In this document: piece by piece, positions 47,296-58,504 of the stretch
Position numbering within the stretch: the first letter of the stretch is position 1
Layout: each line of letters begins with the position of its first letter
Assembly (NCBI RefSeq): GCF_050624435.1
Contig: NC_134539.1
Span: 147,036,025 to 147,100,024 of the forward strand
DNA from: Tenrec ecaudatus
Lineage: Eukaryota > Chordata > Mammalia > Afrosoricida > Tenrecidae
Reading direction: 5' to 3'
Length of the DNA stretch: 64,000 nt
The notes under the pieces: generated by a model
Databases searched by the model: none
What the model saw: the letters and a program-made list of their open reading frames with translations, nothing else
Told to the model about the DNA's origin: nothing
Program-made: the position numbers and the translations under genes

Positions 47296-47437
47296 CAAAG
47301 ACAGGCCATACAGGGCAAAGAGTGTGAAAGTCACCATGAAGCCAGTCAGAACTATAAATTGGAAAGAAGTTAGGACCAGCGCCCAAATAGTCGATATTAT
47401 CAAAATGAATCCGGCATACATCAACCCCCAAGAGAGC
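47296..47437 (-). CDS. ABCA10: ABCA10 visible exon 5: TM3 and TM4
   Basis: Residues 233-280: [20 protein letters not shown] (TM3), then [19 protein letters not shown] (TM4). It is wholly hydrophobic apart from a short turn, as expected here. Acceptor ttctttcttag, donor gtaagt; it ends in phase 0. The upstream intron (47,438-51,095) carries an RTE fragment, two retroposon 3' ends and the GGT array. Confidence 0.97.
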
Positions 47438-47692
47438 CTAAGAAAGAAACAAGGAGTTAATTCAACACGTCCCTCATGAGAAAGGGTTCAGAGCAGGCTG
47501 CATGCAGCAAGTGTAGGAGTACAAGCTCTACAATCCAATGTATGGGCGTCAAATTTATGATTAAATGGTGGCCCGGCTCATTCTGGCACTTGGGCAAATT
47601 ACCTATCCTTTCCCATGCTATGCTCAACTCTGAGATGGGTCTAATCATGTTGGCGATCTCATCTAGTGGTATGTTAAAGCTGTCTAGACACA

Positions 47693-47800
47693 TACCAGCA
47701 GGTATACTGGTGGTATATGAATTCTCGGTGGTTCAATGCCATTCGGTTGGTCGCTCAAAGGTCAGTGCTTTGAACTCACCAGCTCTCCATGAAAGCACCT
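47693..47800 (+). mobile_element. AfroSINE, 5' part
   Basis: 'gcaggtatactggtggtata' to 'gctttgaactcaccagctct'; the tail is missing. It abuts the RTE 3' end. Confidence 0.5.
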
Positions 47801-47803
47801 TAT

Positions 47804-49720
47804 TGTCAGGGTCCCTCAAGTTGGTTCCCAACCATAGCAGCCCTCTGCACTGTAGAAGGAAACACTGCACCGCCATGCTCCATCCTCACCATTGTTCCTC
47901 TGCCAGAGTCCATTGTTGAAGCCACTGCGTCACTCCATCTCCTTGAGGACCTTCCTCTTTTTCCCGCCCTCCCCCCACATCACTTTACCAAGCATGCTGT
48001 CCGTCTCGAGCGACTGGTCTCTCCTGACAACATGTCCAAAGAATGTAAGACAAAGTCTTGCCATCCTTGCCTCCAAGGAGAACTCTGGCCTTACTTCTTC
48101 CAAGACAGATAGGTTTGTCCTTTTAGTAGTCCATGGTACGTTTTTTATTTTTTAAAATATCATTTTATTGGAGTCTCTTACAGCCCTTATCACAATCCAT
48201 TCATCCATTGTGTCAAGCACATCTGTACATATTTTGCCATCATCAATTTTTCAATATTCCTCGCCAGTACCACAATGCAAATGCATGGATTCTCCTTGGA
48301 TCTTCTTTATTCACTGTTCAAGTTTTACATGCATAGGAGGCAATGGGAAACACTATGTCTTGGGTCAGATGCACTTTAGTCCTCAAAGTACCATTCCTTT
48401 CTTTTTAATCCTCTAATAGGGAGTTCTTGTGCAGCAGATGTACCCAATGAAACAAGTCTTTTGCTCTCTCGACTGCTGCTTCCATGGGCATCGATGGTGG
48501 CTTCAAGCAAGACAAAAATCCTTGACTACGTCAACCTTCTCGCCATGTAACGTCTTGCTCTAGTTGTGAGGATGTGGGTTTTCTGTGTAGTGAGTCATAA
48601 TCTATCCTGCAAGCTGCAGTCCTTGATCTTCAGCAAGGCCTTCAAGTTCTCTCTTTCAGCAAACAGAGTTGTGTCATCTGCATATCCCAGGTTGTTCCTA
48701 AACCTTCTTCCAATCCTGATGCCACATTCTTCTTCACAGAGGCCAGCTTCTCTGCTTATGTGCTCAGCAGAGAGACGAAACAAGTATGGTACGAAGATAC
48801 ATCCCTGACACACACCTGTCCTGATTTTAAACCATGCAGTGTTCCTTTCCTCTGTTTGCACACCTGCCTCTTGACCCACGTACAACTTCCTCATGAGCAC
48901 AAGGAAGTGTCCTAGAAGTTTCATTCTTCTCAAGGGTTTCCATAGTTCATTAGGGTCCACACAGTTAAATGCACATCTTTCTGGTATTCTCTGCTTTCAG
49001 TCAAGGTCCATCTGATGTCAGCAATGATATCCTTTGTTCTATGTCCTCTTCTGAATCTGGCCTGACTTGGCAGTTTTCCGGTAATGTTCTGCTGCAACCA
49101 TTGTTAGATTATCTTCAGGAAAATGTTACTTTTGTGTGATATTTTAAAATATCAGTGATATTTTTCTATAACTTGAGCATTCGGTTGGGTCGCTTTCTTT
49201 GGAATGGGTGCAAATATGGGTCTCTTGCAGTCAGCTGGCCAGGTAGCTCTCTTCCAAATTTCCTGACATAGATGAACAAGTGCTTCCAGTGCTTCATCAG
49301 CTTGTTGAAACATTTCATTGGAGGCTCCATCTGTTCCTGGAGCCATGTTTTTGGCTCCTGCTTTCATCGCTGCTTGAGCTTCTTCCTTCAGCACCCTTGC
49401 TCGTTCCTTGTGTACAACCTCCTGAGATGGTGAACTGCCGACTTGCTCTTTTGGTGCAGTGACTTTGTCTACTCTTTGTATCTTCTCTTGATGCTTCCTG
49501 CATCACTCCATATTTTGTCCAGAGAAACTTTCGAGATGGCTGCGTGAAGGATTTTGTTTTTTTAGTTCTTTCAGTTTTAGATATGCTTTGTGACTTCTTC
49601 CCTTTTGATTTTCTAATTCTAGACTTTTGCACATTCCATGATGATATTTGACTTTGTTTGCTCGTGCTGTCTTTGAAATTTTCTATTCAACTCCATCCTT
49701 TCTTCAATTTGATTGAGTTA
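47804..49720 (-). mobile_element. RTE (BovB-like) LINE fragment, 1.9 kb with reverse-transcriptase domain
   Basis: Minus-strand open frames show RT fingers/palm residues (ADCKRPIFAPIPKKA, 49.2 kb), then 'MRKLYVGQEAGVQTEERN', GVCQGCIFVPYLF and the catalytic YADD box (48.7 kb), then the C-terminal part and the family 3' terminus at 47.8 kb. The copy is 5' truncated and its frame is broken between segments. A 113-bp retroposon piece interrupts it at 48,136. Confidence 0.9.
48136..48248 (-). mobile_element. Retroposon 3'-end fragment nested in the RTE element
   Basis: 'atcattttattggagtctct tacagcccttatcacaatcc' is the reverse complement of the family 3' end. RTE sequence resumes at 'tcaatattcctcgccag', so this insertion is younger than the RTE copy. 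Confidence 0.75.
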
Positions 49721-49833
49721 CTTTACAGTAGGAGCAACTCTATCATAGCTTTGAAGCTCTACAAAACCCCGTTCTCCATGGGTGACCCTATCTAAAATAT
49801 AAGTGGCATAGCTTCTAGCATGAGATATTCTTG

Positions 49834-50063
49834 TGACAAAATAATAATTTATAAATTATCAATGGTTCATGAGGGAGGGGGGACCGGGGAGAGAGTGAGA
49901 AACGAGGAGCTGATACCAAGGGCTTAAGTGGAGAGCAAATGTTTTGAGAATGATGAGGGCAACGAATGTACAAATGTGCTTTACACAGTGGATGTATGTA
50001 TGGGTTGTGATAAGAATTGTATGAGCCTCTAATAAAATGATTAAAAAAGAATAAAATAAACAT
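49834..50063 (+). mobile_element. LINE-type retroposon 3' end
   Basis: 'caaaataataatttataaat tatcaatgg' to 'gcctctaataaaatgattaa' and an A-rich tail. It lies about 80 bp left of the GGT array. Confidence 0.8.
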
Positions 50064-50145
50064 CTAACATATAAAAAATGTCTGATAAGTCTCTGCACAA
50101 AAATTTTATGCAGGGTCATTTGGTGTCACCCTCTCTACAGTGCCA

Positions 50146-51042
50146 CTGGTGGAGGTGAGGTGGTGGAGGTGGTAGTGGTGGTGGTGGAAGTGGTAGTGGT
50201 GGTGGTGGTGGTGGAGATGGTGGTGGAGGTGGAGGTGGAGGTGGTGGTGGTGGTGGTGGTGGTGGTGGTTGAGGTGGAGGTGGTGGTGAAGGTGGAGGTG
50301 GTGGTGGTGGTGGTGGAGGTGGAGGTGGTGGTGAAGGTGGAGGTGGTGGTGGTGGTGGCAGAGGTGGTGGTGGTAGTGGCGGTGGTGGTGGTGGAGGTGG
50401 TGATGGTGGTGGTGGTGGTAGAGGTTGTGGTGGTAGAGGTGGAGTTGGAGGTGGAGGTGGAGGTGGAGGTGGAGTTGGAGGTGGAGGTGGAGTTGGAGGT
50501 GGAGGTGGAGGTAGTGGTTGTGGTGGTGGTGGAGGTGGAGTTGGGGGTGGAGGTGGAGATAGTGGTGGTGGAGGTAGTAGTGGTGGTGGAGGTGGTGGTG
50601 GTGGTGGTGGAGGTTGTGGTGGTAGAGGTGGAGTTGGAGGTGGAGGTGGAGGTAGTGGTTGTGGTGGTGGTGGAGGTGGAGATAGTGGTGGTGGAGGTAG
50701 TAGTGGTGGCGGAGGTGGTGGTGGTGGAGGTGGATGTGGTGGTAATGGTGGTGGAGGTGGTGGTGGTGGTGGTGGTGGTGGAGGTGGAGGTGGTGGTGGT
50801 GGTGGTGGTGAAGGTGGAGGTGGAGGTGGAGGTAGATGTGGTGGTGATGGTGGTGGAGGTAGTAGTGGTGGTGGAGGTGGTGGTGGTGGTGGAGGTGGTG
50901 GTGGTGGTGGTGGTGGTGGTGGTGGAGTTGGGTGTGGAGGTGGAGGTGGAGGTAGTGGAGGTGGTGGTGGACGTGGAGGTGGTGTAGTGGTGGTGGTGGT
51001 GGTGGTGGTGGTAGAAGTGGAGGCGGTAGTGGTGGCGGTGGT
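50146..51042. repeat. GGT/GGA trinucleotide array (about 0.9 kb)
   Basis: An almost pure run of GGT and GGA triplets with occasional AGT, TGT, GAT and GTT variants. Blocks of about 100-150 bp recur (for example around 50,440 and 50,620), pointing to growth by larger duplications as well as slippage. In the transcript it is (ACC/TCC)n. Long open frames on both strands are a by-product of the triplet period. Confidence 0.97.
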
Positions 51043-51095
51043 ACCCTCATGCTTTCCCACAGGAACTCATTGATCATAATGAAGTAATCACTTAC

Positions 51096-51322
51096 CAGAA
51101 TGCTGACTCTCGGAGACCCATCATGATCATCAGTTTTTTAATGCGTTTTGTCTCCTTCATAATATTTAATGATGCAAAGTATACCAAAGGGGAGAACGAC
51201 ATGATGGAGGTAAACATAATCAATTCATTTATAGCTTTGCTCTTAGTAATGAAAGGCAGTGTCCTCATGTTTATCCCAGTGACAGACAGCAGCTTCTCCA
51301 TCACAGAGTGGTTCGTTGTGAT
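51096..51322 (-). CDS. ABCA10: ABCA10 visible exon 4: TM2 and cytoplasmic loop
   Basis: Residues 158-233. It begins ITTNHSVMEKLLSVTGINM, passes through TM2 (around LIMFTSIMSFSPLVYFASLN) and ends in the coupling loop MMGLRESAFW, which is conserved across ABCA transporters. Acceptor ctatttcag, donor gtaagt; it ends in phase 2. The GGT/GGA array starts about 50 nt beyond this donor. Confidence 0.97.
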
Positions 51323-51762
51323 CTGAAATAGAAGGTGAACAAACAGCTGCAGGAGGCGAACGACAGGAGGCACGCAGGAGAAAAAGCACCCACCTTTTGT
51401 GTCTGGCCTCTTTCAGGGCTTACACATGGTTATCGTTTTTAAAATACGAAGAGCTATAAGCATCTCCCAGACTCTCTGATGCCACTTGAGAATGCGCGTG
51501 TGATCACTCTTGAAATCATTTAGAAATTATCAAGCCCTTCTCATCTGTCATCCGTGGAGTCAAAAGAGGGGGGAAGCAGCGTAATTGTGACAGAAAGGGC
51601 CTTGCTCTCATGGAGCCTTACATTTTGTGGTGGAGCAGGAGAGACGTGACATGACTCCTTATACACCTCAAAGCCACTTCTCTAACAGGACAGTCTGGAA
51701 GCTAAACTGCTTTTCCTAAGGGATGACTTTGGCTCTAAGAATTGAAGACTGAGATCTTACCC

Positions 51763-51868
51763 ACCAGAGAGAGGGGGAGGGGGATGTGGAGGGGAGGGGA
51801 AAGGGGAAGGGGGAGGGGGAAGAGAGGGAGGGGACGGGGGACGGGAGGGGAAGGAGAGGGAAGGATCC
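51763..51868. repeat. GA-rich, G-run simple sequence
   Basis: Runs of 3-6 G separated by A, many in succession. It lies in the intron upstream of exon 4 on the coding strand. Confidence 0.85.
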
Positions 51869-53290
51869 TCACGTGCAGAGGAAAGGAGGAGCATAGGGTG
51901 CAGGGAAAGTTGCTCAGCATGGACTAAAATGACATAAGAAACAGGCAGAGAAGCCTAGAGGATACACAACTCTCCCCATTCAGGCAAGGTGTGGCGCTGG
52001 TTGGCTAGTGCTGGCGGCACACTGGAGGACGGCTAGTTTAGACTCCACAGGACCCAATGAAAAGTTGAACATGAGGCAAGCACAAAGAATTACCCGGACA
52101 CAGCTCCAACGTGCATGGGAGCAACAGGGAGGTTGGGCATTCAAAGAGATTGGGAGCATGAAAAAAAAAAAAAAAAAGAGTAAGTCATGTTAGAGACAAG
52201 CGCCTACCCTCAACTTGAACAGAGCGTTCGAATTGCTCTGAGACCTCATAGTAGAAAAAGTCGGTGAACAGAGCCGAGCTGTGGGAACGATAGACAGCTC
52301 ATCAGCGGAATGTGGCAGTCACCCTATTGTAAAGGGTCTACCTGCAACCCCACCATGCTAATAGGCGTAAGCCTGTCCTGAGAGGTACCTTTACAAAGCA
52401 CAAGCAGGGTGAAGTCGTTGCCACAGACTTCATGGACCTTGAAGACTAAAATATTGATTATCTGGCCCTTTATGGAAAAAGCTTGTTAGTCTAGAATTTG
52501 CTCATCCTGGAGGTTGCTGGAGTTATCAGAATATAGATTGTAATACAAATTACCGAAATTGTGAGATGGTCGAGAGCAAGTCTCTCGGGTGGAGCGATAA
52601 CATTGGGGGAATAGCAGGATTTAGAGCAGTAGGAAAGAAAAGGTGGCCGAGTTGGGGAGGTAACACATGGCTAGAGAAGGAGGAGGCAATATGGGTGCAT
52701 GCTCTGTGGTTTAATGGGGCAATCAAGTCGGATGAGGATTGAAAAGGGACCATTGTTTGTTGCTATGCGGGCTGGTTGGTAGGGTGGTAGATCTATAAAT
52801 CACACTGAGTGGCATTGAGGCAAAGTGAGGTCAACTCTTTCAAGCTGAGCTGTTAAGGGAAGGAGCCAGTGGAGGAGGTAATATGGAAGGGAAGGTTTGG
52901 ATCATATGGAGAATTTTAAAATTTTAAATCCGAACGGGAACAAGCACTCGAAAGAGGGAGGTTGGATAATGATGGGAAAGGTGGAAAGTTGATCCCAAGG
53001 CTTTCTGACAAGGCTAGGAAGTCATGTTTCAGCCTGGCAATGGTGTAAATAAGGCCCGTAGGCAGGTGACAGGAAAAGGAGAAGAATGGGTGTAGGGGCT
53101 GTCCCCCTGTAACTTTAGAGAATTAGCTTTGGGAAAAGGGCACATCTTCTCATTTGAAGACTTCTATTTTCTCTGCACAATGGTACACAATGTCCCATCT
53201 CGTGAGAGTACTGGGGCAAGATGGGGAAGAGGTTGAGGTTAGAAATCAGAGACTAAGAAGTAATGTGTATATTTGATGCCAGGCACTTAC
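51869..53290. other. Intron 3
   Basis: No exon recognised. It contains an A16 run near 52,160 and otherwise old, unassigned sequence. Confidence 0.4.
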
Positions 53291-53394
53291 TTCTATAATA
53301 GCTGCATTGATTGCACTTTGAAAAACCACAATTCCTTTTTCCCAATATATTTCCAAGGAACAAGAAACGTGATCACGCCACCTCCAACAATGTT
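53291..53394 (-). CDS. ABCA10: ABCA10 visible exon 3: extracellular domain 1
   Basis: Residues 123-157 (EHCWRWRDHVSCSLEIYWEK, then GIVVFQSAINAAIIE). The 'FQxAINAAIIE' block is a family hallmark just before TM2, and the cysteines HCW and SCS fit the family's extracellular cysteine pair. Acceptor cttaattcaag, donor gtaagt; it ends in phase 0. A 60-bp CT repeat lies about 40 nt upstream of the acceptor on the coding strand. Confidence 0.95.
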
Positions 53395-53431
53395 CTTGAA
53401 TTAAGAAAATACAAAACACAGACACAAAAAC

Positions 53432-53433
<2 letters not shown>

Positions 53434-53495
<62 letters not shown>
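53434..53495. repeat. (GA)n microsatellite upstream of the exon 3 acceptor
   Basis: About 30 uninterrupted GA units. In the transcript it is (CU)n starting about 40 nt upstream of the exon 3 splice acceptor. Confidence 0.97.
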
Positions 53496-53498
<3 letters not shown>

Positions 53499-53815
53499 CA
53501 AACCAAAAAAAACATGAGTTACTGGAATCAAAACTTCATCTTTTTATTTTGTCTGTAAAGTAAAACATTCAAAATCAGCCCAGAGCACACGATCACCCAA
53601 TCTAGACTACCTGAAAGCACTCTGGAAAACCACAAGAAAGAAGTGTCTAATTGAGTGATTAAAATGAGACTCTTCCCACAGCAAAGACTGATCACCAAAT
53701 TCAGGAAAAAGGTGCATCTTCTTTACATGTTTTTATTTTTTGTTGTTTCTACCACTTACTCCCTCTAGAATATGATAAAGGAGCAAGAAAAATCAGAATG
53801 GATTCTCATAATTAC

Positions 53816-53977
53816 CTGAGTATTCAGAGTGCTCCATCATATGTGGAATTCTGTATCCCCAATGAAGCTTCAGTTGATAAGAGAAAATATCAGCAAACAC
53901 AATCCCGATGATGTCTGTGTAGTTGTCATAAAATTTGTCCATGGCTCTTTCATCCGGTGCTTCGATGAGTCTTCTCC
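53816..53977 (-). CDS. ABCA10: ABCA10 visible exon 2: extracellular domain 1
   Basis: Residues 69-122, including IIGIVFADIFSYQLKLHWGY then RIPHMMEHSEYS. The 'FSYxLKxxWGYRIP..EHSEY' pattern is the conserved extracellular stretch of the ABCA6/8/9/10 group and is closest to ABCA10. Acceptor tgtggcag, donor gtaat; it enters and leaves in phase 1. The intron to the previous exon is about 4.9 kb and contains retroposon copies and AfroSINEs. Confidence 0.93.
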
Positions 53978-54234
53978 CTGCCACACATGAACAATATACA
54001 GCATCATATAAGCTTATTAAGAGAGGATCCAAAACAAAATGAATCTTTCAATGTTTCCCATAACATTATTGGTATTAGATGCTGTCCCTGAATAGCTGTC
54101 TCTGAGTGGTCAAGACAGCCTTTTATATTGCTTCAAGTACAAGGTGCATTCATGAGAACATGAGAATGATATGTTGAACAAAACAAAAAACATTTGGTAG
54201 CATATTAATGTTTTGTGTGATCCCATTTTGGTTA

Positions 54235-54480
54235 AGAAAAATGGAATCTGTGTACCTAGGTGGATAGGTATGTTGGCAGGGAGACCAGTCCCTGGAGGAG
54301 GATATCAGCTTGGTAGGGGGGGCAGTGAAAAAGGCAAAGCTCCTGGGCACGCTAATCTGACACAGCGGCTGTCAACAGGAGCTCTACCGAAGATGACACA
54401 GGACCTAGCAGGGGTTCTTTCTCTTGCACACAGGATCGCCGTGAGTTGGAACCAATTCCATGGCATCTAACAACAACAAC
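54235..54480 (+). mobile_element. RTE LINE, terminal 3' segment
   Basis: 'ggcagggagaccagtccctg gaggaggat' and the terminus '...gagttggaaccaattccatg gcatctaacaacaac'. It is followed directly by an AfroSINE. Confidence 0.75.
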
Positions 54481-54489
54481 ATATGTATA

Positions 54490-54670
54490 CAGAATTCATG
54501 GTGGCACAGCAGTTAAAGCACACAACTGTAAAGCAAAGCTTCAGCAGTTCAAATTCACCAGCTGTGCCATGGGGAAAGATACGTCAGTCTGTTCCTCTAA
54601 AGTTTACAGCCCCAGCAATCCCATGGGGTAGTTTCTACTCTGTTTTAATAAATTATTATGAAGAGGGATC
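54490..54670 (+). mobile_element. AfroSINE
   Basis: Head 'ttcatggtggcacagcagtt aaagcacac', middle 'cagttcaaattcaccagctg', body 'ccatggggtagtttctactc'. It adjoins the RTE terminus in the same orientation. Confidence 0.75.
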
Positions 54671-54839
54671 AACTCACCCCAGTGGAATATATATACACAC
54701 ACACACGTGTATGATCATGTGCATATGTGCTTATAGATTTTTTCCTAAAAAGGATACCAATTTAAATGAGGGACAGGATGGGGGAAATTGATAGCTAGGA
54801 TGATTAGAAATGCATTTTTGTTGTTGTTACTTATAAAAA

Positions 54840-55925
54840 TGTTTTATCTTAGAACTAGGCGGCAAAAGATATTTATAGAGGTATAAATATAGGCATGCAT
54901 ATATGTAAATATGTTAATGTATAACAATTAGGATAGAGGGCTCTGTACATATATTTATATCTTAAGTATTAAGGTAGCAGATGGGCATTGGGCCTATATT
55001 CAAGTCCTCCTTCAATGCAAGAACAGTTTGTTCTAATAACCTGGAATTCGGTGATGTTCACCCTCCCAGCATGATCACCAAAGACAAAATGGGCACATAA
55101 GCAAATGTGGTGAAGAAAGCTGATGGTGCCCGGCTATAGAAGATATAACATCTGGGATCGAAGTTAAATAAGCAACCATCTAGCAGGGAAGCAACAAAGG
55201 CCACATAGAAGAAGCACACCAGCCTGTGGTATCGAAGGGATCAGGAATCAGGCATCAGAAGACCCCAAACAAACCATCATATCAATGTGAACAAGGGGGT
55301 CGGAGTGAAGACTCAATGCCCATCTATAGACAATTGGACATCCCCATCACAGGGAAGGAGTGAGTCAGCCAGGGTGCAGTATAGCACCAACCAAGCACAT
55401 AACATCCCTCTAGTTCTTTAATGCATCCCCCCCCCACACACACATACTATCATGACCCTAGTTCTACCTCACAAATCCAGCTAGACCCGAGCATATACAC
55501 TGGTACAGAGAAGATTTATCAACACATGGAACCCAGGACAGATAACCCCCTCAGGAACAATAATGGGAGTAATGATACCATGAGGGTAGAGGGATGGTGG
55601 AGAGAGAAGGGGGAGAAAGGGGGAACAGGTCACAATGATCAATGTATTCATGCCTCCCCCCCCCCCCTACTCCCAGGGAGATGAACAACAGAAACGTGGA
55701 TGGTGTAATATGTCAAAATAATAATAATTTATCAAGGGTTCACAATGGTGGGAGGGTGGGGAAAGGAGGAAAAACTGAGGAGCTGATACCAAGGGCTCAA
55801 ATAGAAATAAAATGTTTTGAAAATGATGATGGCAACAAATGTACAAATGTGCTTGACACAACTGATGTATGCATTGTTTTAAGAGATGTAAGAGCCCACA
55901 ATAAAATGATTTATAAAGATAAATA
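54840..55925 (+). mobile_element. LINE-type retroposon 3' end, longest copy
   Basis: Begins with 'atttatagaggtataaatat' and reaches 'cccacaataaaatgatttat'. At about 1.08 kb it is the longest copy here and shows no ORF, which fits a long 3' UTR. Confidence 0.7.
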
Positions 55926-56161
55926 AAGAGGAAAAATTTTCTTTAACCATTTTTAGAATGGATATTACTTTTGTGATCCAAGTAATACAAATATTAGAAA
56001 GAAAAAAATTAAAATAACCAATAGAATGACTTGAAAATTAATTGTTTTCTTTTTCTCCTGCCAATATTGCAAATATCTCTATCACATAATTGAGTTACAC
56101 CAGTGGAAGTGAATTTCAGGCGAAGAATCTGAGTTGCAGCCTGTCTGAAAATGTCAGATTC

Positions 56162-56222
56162 TTCAGAGTTGAGAATACATCATCATAACTAAAAATTCAG
56201 AGTTGAGAATACATCATCATAA
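56162..56222. repeat. Tandem duplication, 33-bp unit
   Basis: 'ttcagagttgagaatacatc atcata' occurs twice, 33 bp apart. Confidence 0.9.
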
Positions 56223-56254
56223 TATAAAATGAATTTATATTCCGCAGAAGTAAT

Positions 56255-56440
56255 CTGCCCCATGTCCACTGACATTGGGTGGATGCTGACTCATGGAGAT
56301 CCAATCTAGGGTTATGAGACTGAAATTTTCCTGGAGCAGAAAGCCTCCTTTTTCTCCCCATGAGTGGCTGGTAGGTTTGAACCTCTCACCTTGCAGTTAG
56401 CAGCCTGATGCTTAATCCACAGTGCTATCAGGAACCCTTC
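56255..56440 (-). mobile_element. AfroSINE
   Basis: 'gtggatgctgactcatggag' at the tail and 'ggttcctgatagcactgtgg' at the head on the minus strand. A second copy in the same orientation follows. Confidence 0.75.
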
Positions 56441-56459
56441 ATGTACCTCATAAAATTAA

Positions 56460-56625
56460 ACAAAACTCATTGCTATTAGGTGGATGTAGACTCAGTATTG
56501 AGCCTGTGGAACAGGTAGAACTGCCCCTGTTGGCTTTTGAGACTATACATTTTTTACAGAAATAGGAAGCCTCAACTTTCTCCTGCAGAACCACTGACCT
56601 TGTGGTTAGCAACCCAACTTCACCA
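56460..56625 (-). mobile_element. AfroSINE, tandem with the previous copy
   Basis: 'cattgctattaggtggatgt agactcag' and 'ctgaccttgtggttagcaac'. Confidence 0.65.
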
Positions 56626-57640
56626 CCTTTTACTAATGGAAGGTCTGAAGAACAGTGATATTTAAGCTATGGTCTCCTTTTTTCAGACATTTATGATTTA
56701 GGTTCCAAAGAGTTGTACTAATTTTAGGACCTAACTTTTAAATCTTACCTGGACTGATGTGTACATTCAGATGAAGGAGAGGAGTGTAGAAGATCAAAGG
56801 CATGAATCTGACCTGAACAGTTTAAACATTGTCTGTAGATCCCTGCCCGGCCCCCTCCCTGTAACGGAGGCCGGTTCTGATCTGGTTTACAAAATGTTCT
56901 ATAGTTTCAGTTTGTATTGTTTTGTTTGGTGTTTGTTCGTTCATAATAGAGTGTATCTCAGAGGCGTTGTGTCAATGGAAGTTACCCTCTTGAAGCTGTG
57001 CTTTCTGCTTATCTGTTTTTCGGTATATGAAACCCCGGATTGATGAACCAATAAGGACAGCAAGTAGAATAAGGGGTTTGGAGGAATGTGGGGGTCCAAT
57101 GGTGGTGGTGGGGTCAAAGGGAGACAATGTGAATGAGTCCATGTAGTAAAAGAATGGCTGGAAACTGATTATGGTGGTAATTGTACAATTCTACTTGACA
57201 TGATTGAAATATGGAATGATGTGTTATATGTCTTAAATCCGAGCTAATAAAATACTGTGGAGAGGGATATGGAGGAGTGACAGTGTGGTCTTTTTGAAAA
57301 ACACTTCTTCAAGCTGAGTACAGATGTGAGATGCCCAGGCTTCCCTTGAGAGGCATACAAATACTATCTAGCCCCGACAGGGTGAGGACACCAGTCAGCG
57401 AGGGTTAGGGAGAAGCAAGAGGAGATACTGGAAGAGGCGTTGTGACTGTGGTGGGTTGGAGTGGGAGCTGGACTTGAGTGTTTTACATAAAAGAGTCCGG
57501 GAACCCAAGAGATTCTAAGCATTCTGAACATAAAAAGTAGCTCCACTGTGCAGGCAGGGAGCTGTCTATGAATCATTCCTCCTTTACAGAGTGTGTGCTG
57601 TTTAAAAAACTCCTAAAGGAAATAGATCTATGTGCATATA
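56626..57640. other. Intron 1, middle part
   Basis: No exon recognised. A GC-rich patch near 56,845-56,870 and a GGT patch near 57,100 are the only compositional features. Confidence 0.35.
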
Positions 57641-57644
57641 TTCA

Positions 57645-58445
57645 TAGGTTTAGTATTAAGGTAGCAGTTAGACATTGGGCCTCTACGTAAGTACTCCCTC
57701 AATGCAAGAACACTTTGTTCTATTAAACTGGCATTTCATGGTACTCACCTTCCCGACACGATCACTGAAGACAAAGTGGGTGCATAAACAAATGTGGTGA
57801 AGAAAGCTGATGGTGACTGGCTATCAAAAGATATAGTGTCTGGAGTCTTAAAGGCTCGAAGGTAAACAAGCAACCATCTAGCTCAGAAGCAACAAAGCCC
57901 ACTTGGAAGGAGCACACCAGTCTGTGTGATTACGAGGTGTGGAAGGGATCAGGTATCAGGCATCAAAGAACAAAAAATCAAAACATTGTGAATGAGGGGG
58001 GGTGCAGATTGGGGACCCAAGACCCATCTGTCGGCAACTGGACATGCCCTTACAGAAGGATCACAGGGAGGAGACAAGCCAATCAGGGCGCAGTGTAGCA
58101 ACCATGAGACATACTACTTTCCTCTAGTTCCTAAATGCTTCCTCCACCCCAGACTATCATGATCCCAATTCTACCTTACAAATCTGGATAGACCAGAGGA
58201 GGGTCACTGCTACAGAAAGGAACTGGAAATGCAGGGAATCCAGGACAGATGATCCCTTCAAGACCAGTGCTGAGAGTGGTGATACCAGGAGGGTGGGTTG
58301 GAGCTGATATCAAGGGCTCAAGTAGAAAGCAAATGTTTTGAGAATGATGATGGCAACAAATGTACTAATGTGCTTGACACAATCGGGGTATGTAAGGATT
58401 GTGATAAGAATTGTACGAGCCCCCAATAAAATTATTTTTAAAAGT
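57645..58445 (+). mobile_element. LINE-type retroposon 3' end
   Basis: Shares its 5' start phrase 'tattaaggtagcag' with the 54.84 kb copy and ends 'gtacgagcccccaataaaat' plus an A-rich tail. It has an internal deletion relative to that copy. Confidence 0.75.
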
Positions 58446-58504
58446 CCCTAAATAAGTGTACTTCATTTATCACCCACCCATCTAACCCCTTGTTGCATAC
58501 ACTT

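Noticed and set aside
50106-51077. Long open frames on both strands (His/Leu-, Pro- and Val/Glu-rich, 275-323 codons)
   Set aside because: They lie wholly in the GGT/GGA array. A triplet repeat without stop triplets is open in several frames by chance; there is no start context or conservation.
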